Below, in pieces: positions 11,689 to 21,762 of a DNA stretch of 64,000 bases. How positions within the stretch are numbered: the stretch's first letter is position 1; each line of letters opens with the position of its first letter. Under the pieces are notes generated by a model that was given only the letters and a program-made list of their open reading frames with translations, was not told the origin of the DNA and made no database searches. This DNA is from Chelydra serpentina (taxonomy: Eukaryota; Chordata; Testudines; Chelydridae), in the NCBI GenBank assembly GCA_037349315.1, contig JBAIAC010000059.1:4986001-5050000 (forward strand). Reading direction: 5' to 3'. A program made the position numbers and the translations under genes.

Positions 11689-12409
11689 GCCAAAGTATGG
11701 AGCCTATGCTGGTAGTATTGTTAGATCACTTCCTGGCAATGGCTGAAGATCATGTGGCCATACTGAGACTCTGCTTTGTCAGTTACCTTCAATAATGTTG
11801 CCTGTGTTTACTTATTTACAGTTTCTAGCAAAGGTCACTGAAGTCCATCTTGAGAGGCTCCATAGCTTTCTTTCTGAGATCTCAGATTGTTCTTTGTTGT
11901 AGTTACTTCCTCTGTTTGTTGTATTTTCCTCAGTATTTTTTCTAACACCTTATTTTGAACTGCTGTTTATTTTTCTATTATTTCTAATCGTGTTTTTATT
12001 CTCTTTTGATTATTTTCCCTTGTGTTTGTTTTTCTACTCCGTTTCCTCCCCCACTTGCTTTTTCAATTTCAGTGTTTCACTTTTAACTCTTCTAATTTGC
12101 ATTTCTTTTGTTTACTTCATTACATACTTTGATTTGTTTACTCTAACTTTCTACTCTTCCCTCTGCTTTCACTCTGTTTGTAACTCTCATCCTTCCTGCA
12201 TACCAAAATAAATATGCTGGGGGATTCTATTTCTTATTCTCTCAATCTCTTTCCCACACTCCCTTAGAGTATACACTATAATCTTTCCTTCCATTAATCT
12301 CTCTGCCTCCTCACCACATTCTCTCTCCATCTACCTGAGTACCCCATTTGTTACCCATTTCCCCTACAGCATCCCACATTCTGAGTCTATAACATCGAGG
12401 TGCTGGATT

Positions 12410-12800
12410 TCATGATATATAGTTAGTCTCTCTTTTTCCCCAGTATTTTTTTTTAATGTAATATTGCTTTCTTAATGGTGCCCCATTTACTGAATGCTCT
12501 TTTACTCTCATCGGTGCCAATTTTGTTGTTAGTAACAATATTTCATTAATTATATCATTTCTGCTATCTGATTTCCCATTTTTGATTGCCAGTAGGGAAT
12601 CTGACAAGATGACAATGGAGGTAGGTTGCACATCCAGTATAATGCCAACATTATCACTGCTAGCTCGGCCATCAAACAATTACAAAATTTGATAATCGAA
12701 TGGATTTCTTTATTCTGTGTGTTGAAATGCTGTCCCCACTCTCCTGGTTTTCTTATCTTTAGACCCATCTATAAATATTGGGTAATGTTTCCCCATTTTA
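12410..12800 (-). pseudogene. RNase H domain of the I-group LINE
   Basis: Minus-strand frames give FIDGSKDKKTRRVG (codons for DGS at 12761-12769), then MAELAVIMLALYWM, then VILSDSLLAIKNGKSDSRND. These carry the first aspartate, the glutamate and the second aspartate of the RNase HI active site in the right order and spacing. Such a domain removes the RNA strand of the cDNA hybrid in elements that carry it. The pieces sit in different frames, and I could not find an intact last catalytic block (the W-V-P-A-H region) downstream, so the domain is dead. Confidence 0.82.
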
Positions 12801-12863
12801 TCACATAGATATTGGTTTGCTGTATTTAACAGATTTCGCTCTCCTTTCCCCCTTTTAATTTAA

Positions 12864-13274
12864 TTATACAGTTCCACATTTATATCGTGGTGGGGGGCAT
12901 AATTTTCCACCTATGATGTATGTTCCCATGGCTATAAATGCTAATTTCTTATAGGTATTTCTTTTGTCTTCATCCCTTTCTCCATACTTTAATCCTATTA
13001 ACATAGGTATTTGGGGTTTTCCCCCATGTTTTCCACTGAATTCCCAGTATTCCTCATATATTTGTTTAATGTTTCTATCTTCCCTGTTGACTTTTACCCA
13101 AAAGGCTAAGGCTAATAATTTTGTTCTTAATGCTACAGGCATATCACCAGCGGTCTCCGCATTATTCAGAAAGAGGTTGTAAGGGAGGGCACCATGTGCA
13201 ACGTGTAATGCCTGGGCTTGGTTGAGTCTAGCATCCTTAGGTTCGTTTTTGATGCTCAAGGAAACATTTGGCAT
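12864..13274 (-). pseudogene. Connector between reverse transcriptase and RNase H
   Basis: A 136-codon minus-strand frame containing ALRTKLLALAFWVKVN, followed by a hydrophilic stretch. I-group polyproteins have a comparable region of variable sequence between the thumb and RNase H, with a similar 'LAxxYW' helix. No catalytic motif is expected or seen. Confidence 0.6.
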
Positions 13275-13541
13275 CAGTACTCAGTGACTGGTGTTATTAA
13301 TGTTCTATAAAGCATTACCACTTCTTTCATATCAGTGCCCTAAGTGACTCTGGAAATCCTTTTATATAAGTATATTGAATTTACCTTTACTTTTATGTAA
13401 AATATTTTCCATGTGATTCTTCCATTAGCTTGCTATCAAATGTCACACCGAGGAATGTGTAGCTTTTAACTATACCTATTTGTTGTCCATATATAGTTTA
13501 CAATATTTTTTTTAATTTTCCTTTTAGTGAATATCATTCCT

Positions 13542-14707
13542 TTAGTTTTGAAAATTGAAAATGTAAAGCCCCAGGTTTCCCCAGTCCATGCTTTTCCTAA
13601 ATGCTTCATTGATTTGTTTCTCAGCTATTCCCTGGTTTCTGTTTTGAGCCCATATGCCACAATCATCTGCGAACTTGAATATGCCTATTCTTGCACTCAT
13701 CCTTTTTAGGAGATCATTTATCATTATGTTTAATAAGATAGGACTGGTGACACACTGCTAGGGAGTGCCATTTGCACTTGTATATACGCTAGGGTAGGCT
13801 TTCCCTATTCTGATCCGCATAGTTCTTTTACTTAAGAAATCCTTTATCGACCTCTATATTCTTCCTTTCATGCCCATGGATGCTATTTTATGCAATAAGC
13901 CCTCTCTCTACAACATATCTTATGATTTTTCACTATCTAGGAAACCTATATATTCTTTATTTCTCCTATATTTTTGTGCTGCCATCTTCACTCTTACTAT
14001 ATGATCAACTATACTCCTCCCCCTCCTGAGGCCACTTTGCACATTGTCTATAAGGCCATTTCTCTCTAGATATGTTGTTAATCTTTCAGTCATCATTCTT
14101 TGTATGGTTTTACTCATACATGACGCAGTGGCATAGCAAGGTTTAGAGCACAGGGGGAGCGGCGGCGCTATAAAAAGGCGCCTCCCCGCTCCCCCTGTAC
14201 TCACCCCGGCGGCGCTTTAAAGGGCCCGTGGCTCCCCGCAGAGGCAGGAGCCAACGGCCTTTTAAACCACCCCCCGCCAGCCCGGGTCCGGCTGGGGGGC
14301 GCAGCGCTTTAAAGGGCCCATGGCTCCCCGCAGCGGCAGGAGCCGCCGGCCTTTTAAAGCGCCCCCGAGCCCGGCTCCCGCAGCGGGGCTCGGGAGGTGC
14401 CTTAGCGCCCCTTCTCCTCACAGGGGGAGCGGCCGCTCCCCCCCCGGCTACGCTACTGACATGACGTAAGGGCAGTTGGCCTGTATGCATCAGTTCTTGC
14501 TGACAGCTAACCTTATTTCTACACTGGGACTTCAACTGCATGTTTCCACTGCATTGGTAGCTCACTATTTCCCCATATACTGTTGTACAAGGTTAGCAGT
14601 CTTTGCAGATTCCCTTCATCCAGGTGTTTTAGCATTTTGTTACATATGCCACCCTTACCTAGTGCAGAGTTTTTGCTCTTAGCTATAGCCTTTTGAAGTT
14701 CCCTCAT
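13542..14707 (-). pseudogene. Reverse transcriptase of the I-group LINE, split by a MITE
   Basis: Minus-strand pieces in order are KSKNSALGKGGICNKMLKHL with PMQWKHAVEVPV (14707-14519), then TTYLERNGLIDNVQSGLRRG and RSIVDHIVRVKMAAQK (14100-13950), then KFADDCGIWAQNRN. The FADD catalytic box is at 13663-13674. These are the fingers and palm of a non-LTR reverse transcriptase (GKDGI...P..WK, QSGFRxGRSTxDHI, FADD). The MITE at 14126-14458 sits between the first two pieces. Confidence 0.85.
14126..14458. mobile_element. hAT-type MITE, family 2, copy 1
   Basis: A 333-bp GC-rich element. The left end is CAGTGGCATAGCAAGG and the right end reversed is CAGTAGCGTAGCCGGG. The 8-bp flanks are identical: acatgacg at 14118-14125 and 14459-14466. 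The interior repeats gctttaaagggcccgtggct and gctttaaagggcccatggct. A related copy lies at 53692. It is inserted in the reverse transcriptase of the LINE above, so it is younger than that LINE. Confidence 0.95.
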
Positions 14708-15124
14708 ATAGAAGTGTTCATTTAATAACTAATATCATATCCTTATCTTCATCCCACCTCTTCCAGTTCTCATGATTCTTATAATTGTTTTTCCTCATGT
14801 GGATTTCTGTTCTCTGATTTTCACCATTATTAACGTTGTGGAATATTTCTGCTAGGGGTTCTGTGTTTTCCTTCATAAGAGCTTTTTATCCCTCAGCTTG
14901 TTACAAGGAGCCCTGGTGTAGAATTGCTCTTACCTTGTATTCCATTCATTGTCCTAATCTGTTTATATACCTGTGATGTTTTAGCATCTTTATTTATTTC
15001 CTCATAGTACTTTCTCCTACTTTCTTTTTTTTACCTTTCTAATAGCCCTTTCTGCAATTGCCTTGTTTATTTTATATTTCATTAAGTCCTCACTATTCAT
15101 TGTATTGTTTACTTTCTTATATAG

Positions 15125-15222
15125 ACTCATAGACTCATAGACTTTAAGGTCAGAAGGGACCATTATGATCATCTAGTCTGACCTCCTGCACAATGCAGGC
15201 CACAGAATCTCACCCACCCACA
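15125..15222 (-). mobile_element. CR1 3'-end fragment inside the I-group LINE
   Basis: The stretch gactcatagactcatagact, followed by ttaaggtcagaagggaccat and gatcatctagtctgacctcc, is a minus-oriented CR1 or CR1-tailed SINE terminus. The repeated 'atagactc' is the terminal microsatellite typical of CR1. It interrupts the I-group LINE between endonuclease and reverse transcriptase. Confidence 0.8.
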
Positions 15223-15381
15223 TGTCTTGGTCCTTTCCTTAATTGCTTTTGTTACACTCTTCATTCTACCATGGTACTTGTTTTCTACCTTTAGGGTGAC
15301 CAGATAGCTATACATAAGGTAACTTTGCTGCCATCATGATTCCCTTAGTTATATTACTACTAAGTTTCACAATGTCATCCC

Positions 15382-16138
15382 TTATACATTGTTCATTAAT
15401 ATTTTATCTACATTTACTTCTAAATAGTTCCCAGTTTGCTTTTTTAATATTCCAAGTAGGGGCCTTCCTCCATCCTCAACATTGCCTTTACCTTGATACT
15501 TGATAAGGACAGGGAAGTGATTATCTTCTTTATCGACTTTGCAGCTGTATTTGCTTGCTATACTACTGGACACTATTCCCAGATCTTGACTGGAGAGATT
15601 TCCATTGGCTGCATTAAACCAAATGGGTGTACCTTTGTTCAGTATTACTAAATTATTTTCATCAATAAATTGTCTAGACATTTGCCATTCATACCATTTT
15701 TTCCACTTTCCCACATTCTGTTATGGCTGTTTAAGTCTCCACATATAATAAATATATAGGCCTGCTGCATCTTCACATATCTGTCAAATCCTTAATCTCC
15801 AGTTTTCCACAGGGGTTGTATATAATATTTTGAGTTGGAATCTCAATAGCGTTTTACTTTATATTTAGTTTCTTCACCTCAATTTCAAGATACATTTACA
15901 TTTTTCTTAATTATAAGGAAAGGTTTTCCTCACTCCCAGTTCATACTTCTCCATCTTGCCTATAGATGCCATATCCTGGGATTCTGAAATCTAGTTTTTC
16001 TATTAAAACTGTTTCTTGTATGCAAATATTATCAGGTTTAGTAGCCTTATCAAGGATATTTTTATTTAGTTCCTGTCTATGTGCGATTAGGCTATGTGCA
16101 TTACAACAATAAATAGCAAAGGATAAATAAAATGGCAC
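15382..16138 (-). pseudogene. APE endonuclease of the I-group LINE
   Basis: Minus-strand text begins CCNAHSLIAHRQELNKNILD, then ICIQETVLIEKLDFRIPGY with GIYRQDGEV. These are the N-(A/S)-x-S and QE(T) blocks of APE endonucleases, with valine in place of the usual tryptophan in QETW. A second frame (15714-15382) has IWFNAANGNLSSQDLGIVSS and DNHFPVLI, matching the 'S-x-x-D-L' and S-D-H-(F/L)-P blocks, with N for S. Frames are broken. Confidence 0.83.
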
Positions 16139-16499
16139 TATTTCCTTCTCTTAAAGCATGGAGTCACTCTATTGATAAATTGCTAACACGTAGGTACTTT
16201 TCTGCTGCTTTAACTATAATTTTCATTTTCTCTTTTTCCCTGTCTGTGATGTGCAGTTTATTACCTCAGTCATAAAAGCTATAAACCTCTCTTTGTCTAC
16301 ACATAATATGTCTTCTCCTATTTTCCCCTGTATCACTCATATCCTTTGATTTATTCTATTGTGTGTTTATCTCTTTCTCCTTACTGAGTTTCCTTTCCTC
16401 TTTCCCTTTTGATCTTAGATGTGTCTTATTAGCTTGCACACATGCTATGCTATTTGTAATTTTTGTTTTTTTGTATCTCTCTTGATTGCTTTGCTGCTA

Positions 16500-17135
16500 T
16501 AGAACTGCCGTATGCTGCACTATGCTTTCTTGAACCACAGTTGCTATGCTCTATTCTGTCCCTTCCATAAAATTGTCATAGGAGTGCTCCCCTCCAGATT
16601 TACTGCATCTAATTTTCCCTTTACATATATTTGCCACATGTCCAAACATTTGACATCTGTAGCACCTCACCAAGGGTGGAATATATGGTTTGGTTTAAAA
16701 AAATGTGGTATCCTATTGTTACCCTATCTGGAAGAGTTTCTCTTTTAAATGCAACAAGCACAGCTGTTGATGGCTTTCTTTCCCCTCCTTTCTCTTGCTA
16801 ATGAGTGGCTTATCATCCCCTGTGCTTTACTTCATCTTCTGTCCTTTCGATTGACACCCCATTTATAAACTCTTCTTGTCTCCATCAGATACTTAAGCAG
16901 TTGGCAGCTTACTTTCAGTTTTCCTAGCATTTTAACCTCTAATAGTTTCTCCACTTGATCCTTGCTTTTGCATTCAATTAATAGATCTCCTCCTTGTAGC
17001 TTTCTAAATCTTTCTATGTCTTCAGCACTTTTTAAAGTTTACTTTGCGAATTCAGAGGGTTTATATTGCCTATCTTCACACCCTTGACTAGTGATTTCAT
17101 TATTATAATTTCTAGTGTCTTGGAACTCTCTAACT
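16500..17135 (-). pseudogene. gag-like ORF1 of the I-group LINE, CCHC zinc knuckles
   Basis: On the minus strand, DIERFRKLQGGDLLIECKSK and QVEKLLEVKMLGKLKV resemble the RRM-like part of I/Jockey-type ORF1 proteins. A canonical C-x2-C-x4-H-x4-C knuckle follows (RCYRCQMFGHVANIC, codons at 16623-16664). Next is a decayed second knuckle (IRCSKSGGEHSYDN), then a third (HSNCGSRKHSAAYGSS) running into AAKQSREIQK, as in related gag proteins. ORF1 proteins of this type bind element RNA. Stops and frameshifts are present. Confidence 0.78.
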
Positions 17136-17752
17136 CAGGGGTGAGCAAACTTTTTGGCCTGAAGGCCACATCGGTGTTGCAAAACTGTATGGAGGCCCGT
17201 GTAGGGAAGGCTGTGCCTCCTCAAACAGCCTGGCCCCCACCCCCTCCCACTTCCTGGCCCCTGATTGCCCCATTCAGAACCACTGACCCATCCAACCCCC
17301 CCTGCTCCCTGTCCCCTGACCGCCCCCTCCCAGGACTCCCCGCCCCTAACCACCCCCCTGGGACTCCACCCCCTATTCAACACCACCACCACCCCCCCCC
17401 CCCCGGTCCCTGTCCCGTGACTGTTGTCCATACACCCGCCCCCTGACAGGCCTTTGGGACTCCCATGCCTATCCAACAGCCCCTGTTCCCTGTCTCCTGA
17501 CTGACCTCTGGGAGTCCCTGCCCCTTATGCAACCCCCCCAATCCCCGCACCTTTACCATGCCATTCAGAGTGGCAGGACTGGCAGCCGCGCTGCCCGGCT
17601 GCAGCCAGCTATGCCGCCACGCTGAGGCTGTGGGGGAGGAGGAACAGCAAGGGAGGGGTTGGGGGCTAGCCTCCCGGCCAGGAGCTCAGGGGCCAGGCAG
17701 GATGGTCCCTCAGGCCGGATGTGGCCCGCAGGCCGTAGTTTGCCCATCTCTG
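17136..17752. mobile_element. hAT-type MITE, family 3, copy 1
   Basis: Ends are CAGGGGTGAGCAAACTTTTT and (right end reversed) CAGAGATGGGCAAACTACGG. The 8-bp flanks are identical: ctctaact at 17128-17135 and 17753-17760. The interior is C-rich with repeated 'gactcc..ccccctat.caac' phrases. It is inserted in the 5' part of the I-group LINE. A shorter copy in the same orientation lies at 27603. Confidence 0.95.
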
Positions 17753-17880
17753 CTCTAACTCATTAATCTAGTCCCTTTGCCCCCTCTTCACTATCATTTT
17801 TGTCCCAAGTCTTACATTTTTCCCCTCTCTCCCCTCACAAAGATAACAAATCAGGACAAAACCCCTGAAATCGCCTTGTC

Positions 17881-19190
17881 CTTCATTCCTGACTCTAGAG
17901 GACTTCCATGGTCCTCTAGAGCTATAAGAAATTAAAACAAGCTGGATAAATGTAGGTGCATTTCAATGTGCTTATTTGCCCCGTTCTTATGGCTCTGTAA
18001 ACATAGAGAACCCTTTGATGAAACTGGTTTGAAACACTGGTGCTATCTGAACAATGCAAATGTGCAGAAGCACAGAGAGAACAAGTGTGAGAGTGCCGTA
18101 AAAGTGCTCCTCTTTATCATGATTTCACATGAAAAAATTTGCAGCCCGCTGATAAGATGACCCTAGTGATCAGAAGTAAATGCTTCCAAGTTGTTATCTA
18201 GTGTAATTACTTCCTATGAAACATTCAAAGGACTTTTCCTTTTTCTCTCTGCTTCCCTCAACTGGATATCTTTAACAAGATATTCTTCTCTAGCTTCAGT
18301 TTTCAGAGGTAAATTCTATTATCCATTTACCCTACACCTGAGTGTCTAACTCCCACTTTAATTTTGCCATTCTCTTACATATTTATCCACATTTTCACTG
18401 AGATTTCAGAAGAAACATGACCAAGAGTCTACACTTGGAGGGGGCAGTCTCTAGATTTAATTGTATTATATTTGTATCTCCCTGTAACAATGTGGCTTGC
18501 CCTGAGGCTGGAGAGCCTGGGACTCAGCCAAGCCTGATTATAGAATGAGCCCCACCTGAGGGGAATCAGGCAATTCCCTACAAAGAACAGATGGTGGCTG
18601 CAACAAATGGAGGATGCATAGGGAGTTGTAGTAACTGGGGGGAGGGCGATATTGCAGGGACGAAAGAAAAATTAAAAAGCCCTTGCAGGACTATGGCACT
18701 GGGAGGCTTGGCGGGTAAAGCCCAGTGAGCTCTGGGAAGAAGAAACCCTGACTGTGTTTTGGATTGGATGTGTGTCCCAAATAAGCGATAGAAGAGCTTT
18801 GGGGGTGAGAGAAAATGTCAGAGAGAAGTATGGACTTTTTCTTTGTGTTGTTTAATGGACTCTGGGCTGTTGTAAACTAGTTCTGGTATTAAACTAGCCC
18901 TAGGCAGGGATACTGTTAACCAGAGAGAGCCTCTGTAGGTTCTCAAAGGGCCCTGAAGAGAGAGAAAAATGGGTGGGAACCAGTAGAGGCACCACTTCAC
19001 CAGGGGGGACTCAGTAAGCAGCAGTCTTGTTATACACACATATGCTTCATAACCATATGTGTGTGTTTATGTATACAGATAGTGCTCATGCAAGTGTAGC
19101 CCACACACCTTCTGGGTGTGGTGTTCTGTCCCATCTAGTGGCACTGAAACCATTTAGAGAGAGAGATAAAATGAGTCTGCTCTACAGCCT
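17881..19190. other. SPON1 intron; unclassified block 18485-19060
   Basis: The block from about 18485 (acaatgtggcttgccctgag) to about 19060 is compositionally distinct, purine-rich on the plus strand, and resembles dispersed turtle repeats with solo-LTR-like texture. I could not find matching TG...CA ends with a flanking duplication, so I leave the class open. Confidence 0.35.
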
Positions 19191-19194
19191 TCAC

Positions 19195-19310
19195 TGAGAG
19201 TCAGCTGGCTTTTAGCTCATGTGGTAGAGGCTTATGCACTAAGCTCCAGAGGCCCCAGGTTCAATCCTACCTGCTGATGGCCATGGCTTGTCAATGTTAC
19301 ACAAGCAATA
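19195..19310 (+). mobile_element. tRNA-derived SINE fragment
   Basis: The stretch ttagctcatgtggtagagg fits an RNA polymerase III A box, and ccaggttcaatcctacc fits a B box, at tRNA-like spacing with cactaagctccagaggc in the anticodon arm position. The molecule cannot fold as a full tRNA, so it is a SINE head rather than a gene. The 3' limit is uncertain. Confidence 0.6.
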
Positions 19311-19379
19311 TGTGTGTGGGAAGTAGATGTGTTGAACTCATGGCCTTTGAAGCTCAACAGAAATAGCTTTCAGGCAGAG

Positions 19380-21613
19380 TTTTCAAACAGTTTGGAAGCT
19401 GGGACTATGTGCAGAAATGCATGTGGCACTGCTTTCTTAATCTGAATGTGCAATTGCCTTAATTATGTGAACCAAAAGCCAATTTGATAATGAAAAGGCA
19501 ATGTGAACTTGCTAATATAGCATTTGTGCTTGCAGGTTCTAGTAACTATATGTGTGCAGCTGCAATGCACATATTTGCAAATGGTCTTAGGTTCCTGACA
19601 GTGAAAATTTGAATCAACACAAAAATCAATGTTTTCCTGTATAAGGATGAAAGGAAAAAGGTTCTACTACTTTAGCTTAATGATCAATGATGGATGCTTC
19701 ATAAATGCATGTAATTAGAACCTGCTGACAGATCATATGGGAGGTAAAAGGATCATGAAACTATGCCTGGGACATAGTATGCATTCTACCCACGAAGTAC
19801 AGAAGCAGTACTGCCCCCTCTGTCTCTGTAAGGGGTAACTGCTCCCTTTTCTGCCAGTGAAAACTTTGCTTTGGAGCAGCTCAACTGAAGGTGGTTGGGC
19901 TCAAAGGAGTGAGCTGTATCTCAGCACTAGGGTACCTCAAGCTCTACCACTGACCCTTGTCTGGGAAATTCTTCAGCCTTACTTTACACACAGCAGAAAA
20001 AAAGTTCATTAGGGGGCATGGGCTATTGTTGAGTATTGAAAACAGGTAGAATGGAAGGAAGAGGGAGGACAGGAGTAAGAGGAAGGATGAGAAAGGCAAA
20101 TATTTTCTGTAGGAAGACAGCAGAGGTGGTTGAATGAAGAGATAACAAATTTTGTGCCTGTGTAGGATGGTTGACATTGTATATCTGGGGGAACTGGGGC
20201 TCCTTAAACAGTTTTCACATGAGAGATCAAAATAGGGGCTGTGCAAGTAGCAATAATGCAATGAAACATACACAAGAATCTACCCTTATTACACAACCTT
20301 CTATCTTAAAGCACTAGCCCAAGTACAAATCTGATCTATCTTTATTAGAAAATCATCTCTGTTAAGGAAACAATTCTTGTTAAATCCCTTGTGTGGTCAC
20401 TTAAGATGAGAGTTCTCCAAGTATCATTCTAATAAATATTTTACATGGAAGTTCCAAAGTTAAAATTAAGAGGGAACTTAAGCACTCAGTCACTCTCAGA
20501 CTGGCCCTTTAAGGGGCAAGGGATCCAGCCCCACCTGTAACTCATTTGGCCTTCCCACCCAGGTGGGAAAAATGAATGCAGCCACTGGAGGCCTGGAGAT
20601 AAGAGAAGCTTCCTGAGAGGCAAAGTGGGAGAGAACTAACACTGTTTGCCTGCTTGCTGGCCTCTTTCAGCCCTGGTGGAGGGGGAACAGAAAATCAGAG
20701 TTGAAAGCTGAATGAGTGCTGCAGCTGGCCTTAATTAGCAGTGCAGACCCCAGAATGATGCCTATGGGACACATGACTCAAGGTGAGAGAGCCTGTGTGA
20801 GTTAGCAGGCCAGACGTAATGCCATGGAGCTTCTGACCCAAGGAGAGGAAATCTGTTCAAAGTATCACACAGTCCCAGAAGGAGAGCTGAGGGATCCCTG
20901 AATCAAGGGGAACAAGCACTGGACCTGAGGAGTGAAGGGAAAGTTTCTCTTGTCATAAGAGACTTAATAAACAAATCCCCACAAAGTGGGGAATCTTAAT
21001 TTAAAGTATTCTGGCCTGGGAGAGAGTTCTTACAAGAGCCAGGGGAGGGGAGTAGAGGACAGCATACCTCAGGGCAATGTTGGGCCACAAGAGGGCTGCT
21101 TGAGATGGCTCAAGTCAAAGAGAATATATTTTGAATATATTTGTTTTTGTTTTACTTAAATACAAAATTGCTTCCAGGTGCATCTACATTTACCAAGTGA
21201 AAATGTTAAAGTAAAGCCTCATACCAATTGGCCAGCATGGGGGTTGGTGCCTATCCAGCTGGAACATTGACTGCTTCTCCACTTCTATATTTCATTGTTA
21301 AATAAATTTAAATATTTAGGAGTTTTCAAGTATCCTGGTATAGTGAAATAGTTTTTTTTTCCTCATTAAGGAGACATGGACTGTGTGTTTCAGGGGGATT
21401 GAAAACATTCAGTAAGCCTCATGAGAGATGCTCAGCACTTGGCAGAATTGGACACTTCAAGCAGAATTTCACTATAATAGGAGAGGGCATAATATGCGCT
21501 GGCCCAGGGAGTGGTAGCTGGGCCTGTCTTCTGAAGTATTGGGACTGTTGGCAGTCTGAAAGCCAGTGTGCCTATTCCCTTTTAACCAATTCTCTCTTTA
21601 TTATTATTTAAAG
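19380..21613. other. SPON1 intron before exon B; unclassified block 20490-21060
   Basis: The 20490-21060 block (ctggccctttaaggggcaag ... gagacttaataaacaaatcc) has an AATAAA-type signal near its 3' side and could be a solo LTR or similar repeat. No diagnostic ends were found. The remainder shows nothing I can name until the acceptor of exon B. Confidence 0.35.
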
Positions 21614-21762
21614 GACGAGCTAATCATTGGTCAGCAATCATTGGTGGTTCTCACTCCAAGAACTATGTTCTTTGGGAGTATGGAGGATATGCTAGTGAAG
21701 GTGTTAAACAAGTTGCAGAGTTGGGGTCCCCAGTAAAAATGGAAGAAGAAATTCGACAACAG
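21614..21762 (+). CDS. SPON1: SPON1 (F-spondin) internal exon B: spondin domain
   Basis: This 149-base exon follows an acceptor ending tttaaag and is followed by gtgagtgt. Its first two bases complete the codon split by the previous exon (C|GA, arginine). It then encodes 49 codons ending in glutamine at a codon boundary, so the next exon begins in phase 0. The peptide includes RANHWSAIIGGSHSKNYVLW and EGVKQVAELGSPVKMEEEIR, characteristic of the F-spondin spondin domain, which lies outside the cell in the mature secreted protein. No stop, frameshift or unusual residue is seen. The following exon, which should resume within the spondin domain, was looked for by eye through 64000 and not found, so this intron exceeds 42 kb. 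Confidence 0.96.

Larger units (their letters stand above)
9950..11900 (+). mobile_element. Decayed L2-like LINE, plus strand, split by two hAT MITEs
   Basis: Reading through frameshifts on the plus strand gives endonuclease-like text before 10360 (GADVAVLCESAFKCRKSP, then LIAVQIARS). After the first MITE comes reverse-transcriptase N-terminal text at 10800-10985, including SLLKK, LLDPKKP and SYHPDMNFPLW followed by IIEKVVVETAL. After the second MITE come MEPMLVVLLDHFLAMAEDHV and a degraded SYL block. This order and wording match L2-clade elements, whose reverse transcriptases start with LLKKPxLDP...NYRPVSNLPFL. Stops and frameshifts are frequent. Ends are approximate. Confidence 0.72.
12230..17880 (-). 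mobile_element. Decayed RNase H-bearing LINE (I-group architecture), minus strand
   Basis: Read on the minus strand the order is: gag-like ORF1 with CCHC zinc knuckles (17.1-16.5 kb), APE endonuclease (16.1-15.4 kb), reverse transcriptase (14.7-13.5 kb), connector (13.3-12.9 kb) and RNase H (12.8-12.4 kb). That order is diagnostic of I-group non-LTR retrotransposons (I, Nimb, Ingi, Outcast and relatives). It is not found in CR1, L2, L1 or RTE elements. Stops and frameshifts occur throughout. The element is interrupted by hAT MITEs at 14126 and 17136 and by a CR1 tail at 15125. The piece from 17753 to about 17880 is probably its 5' end. Both outer limits are estimates, and the exact clade needs a reverse-transcriptase phylogeny. 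Confidence 0.82.

Noticed and set aside
14160..14180. TATA-box-like ctataaaaagg with nearby GC-rich sequence
   Set aside because: It belongs to the MITE terminus and recurs in inverted form in the copy at 53692. There is no gene start nearby.
17066..17559. Proline- and glycine-rich frames on both strands
   Set aside because: Products of the C-rich interior of the MITE at 17136.
19195..19310. Possible tRNA gene
   Set aside because: Box A and B are present, but the acceptor and anticodon arms do not pair well and a SINE-like tail follows.
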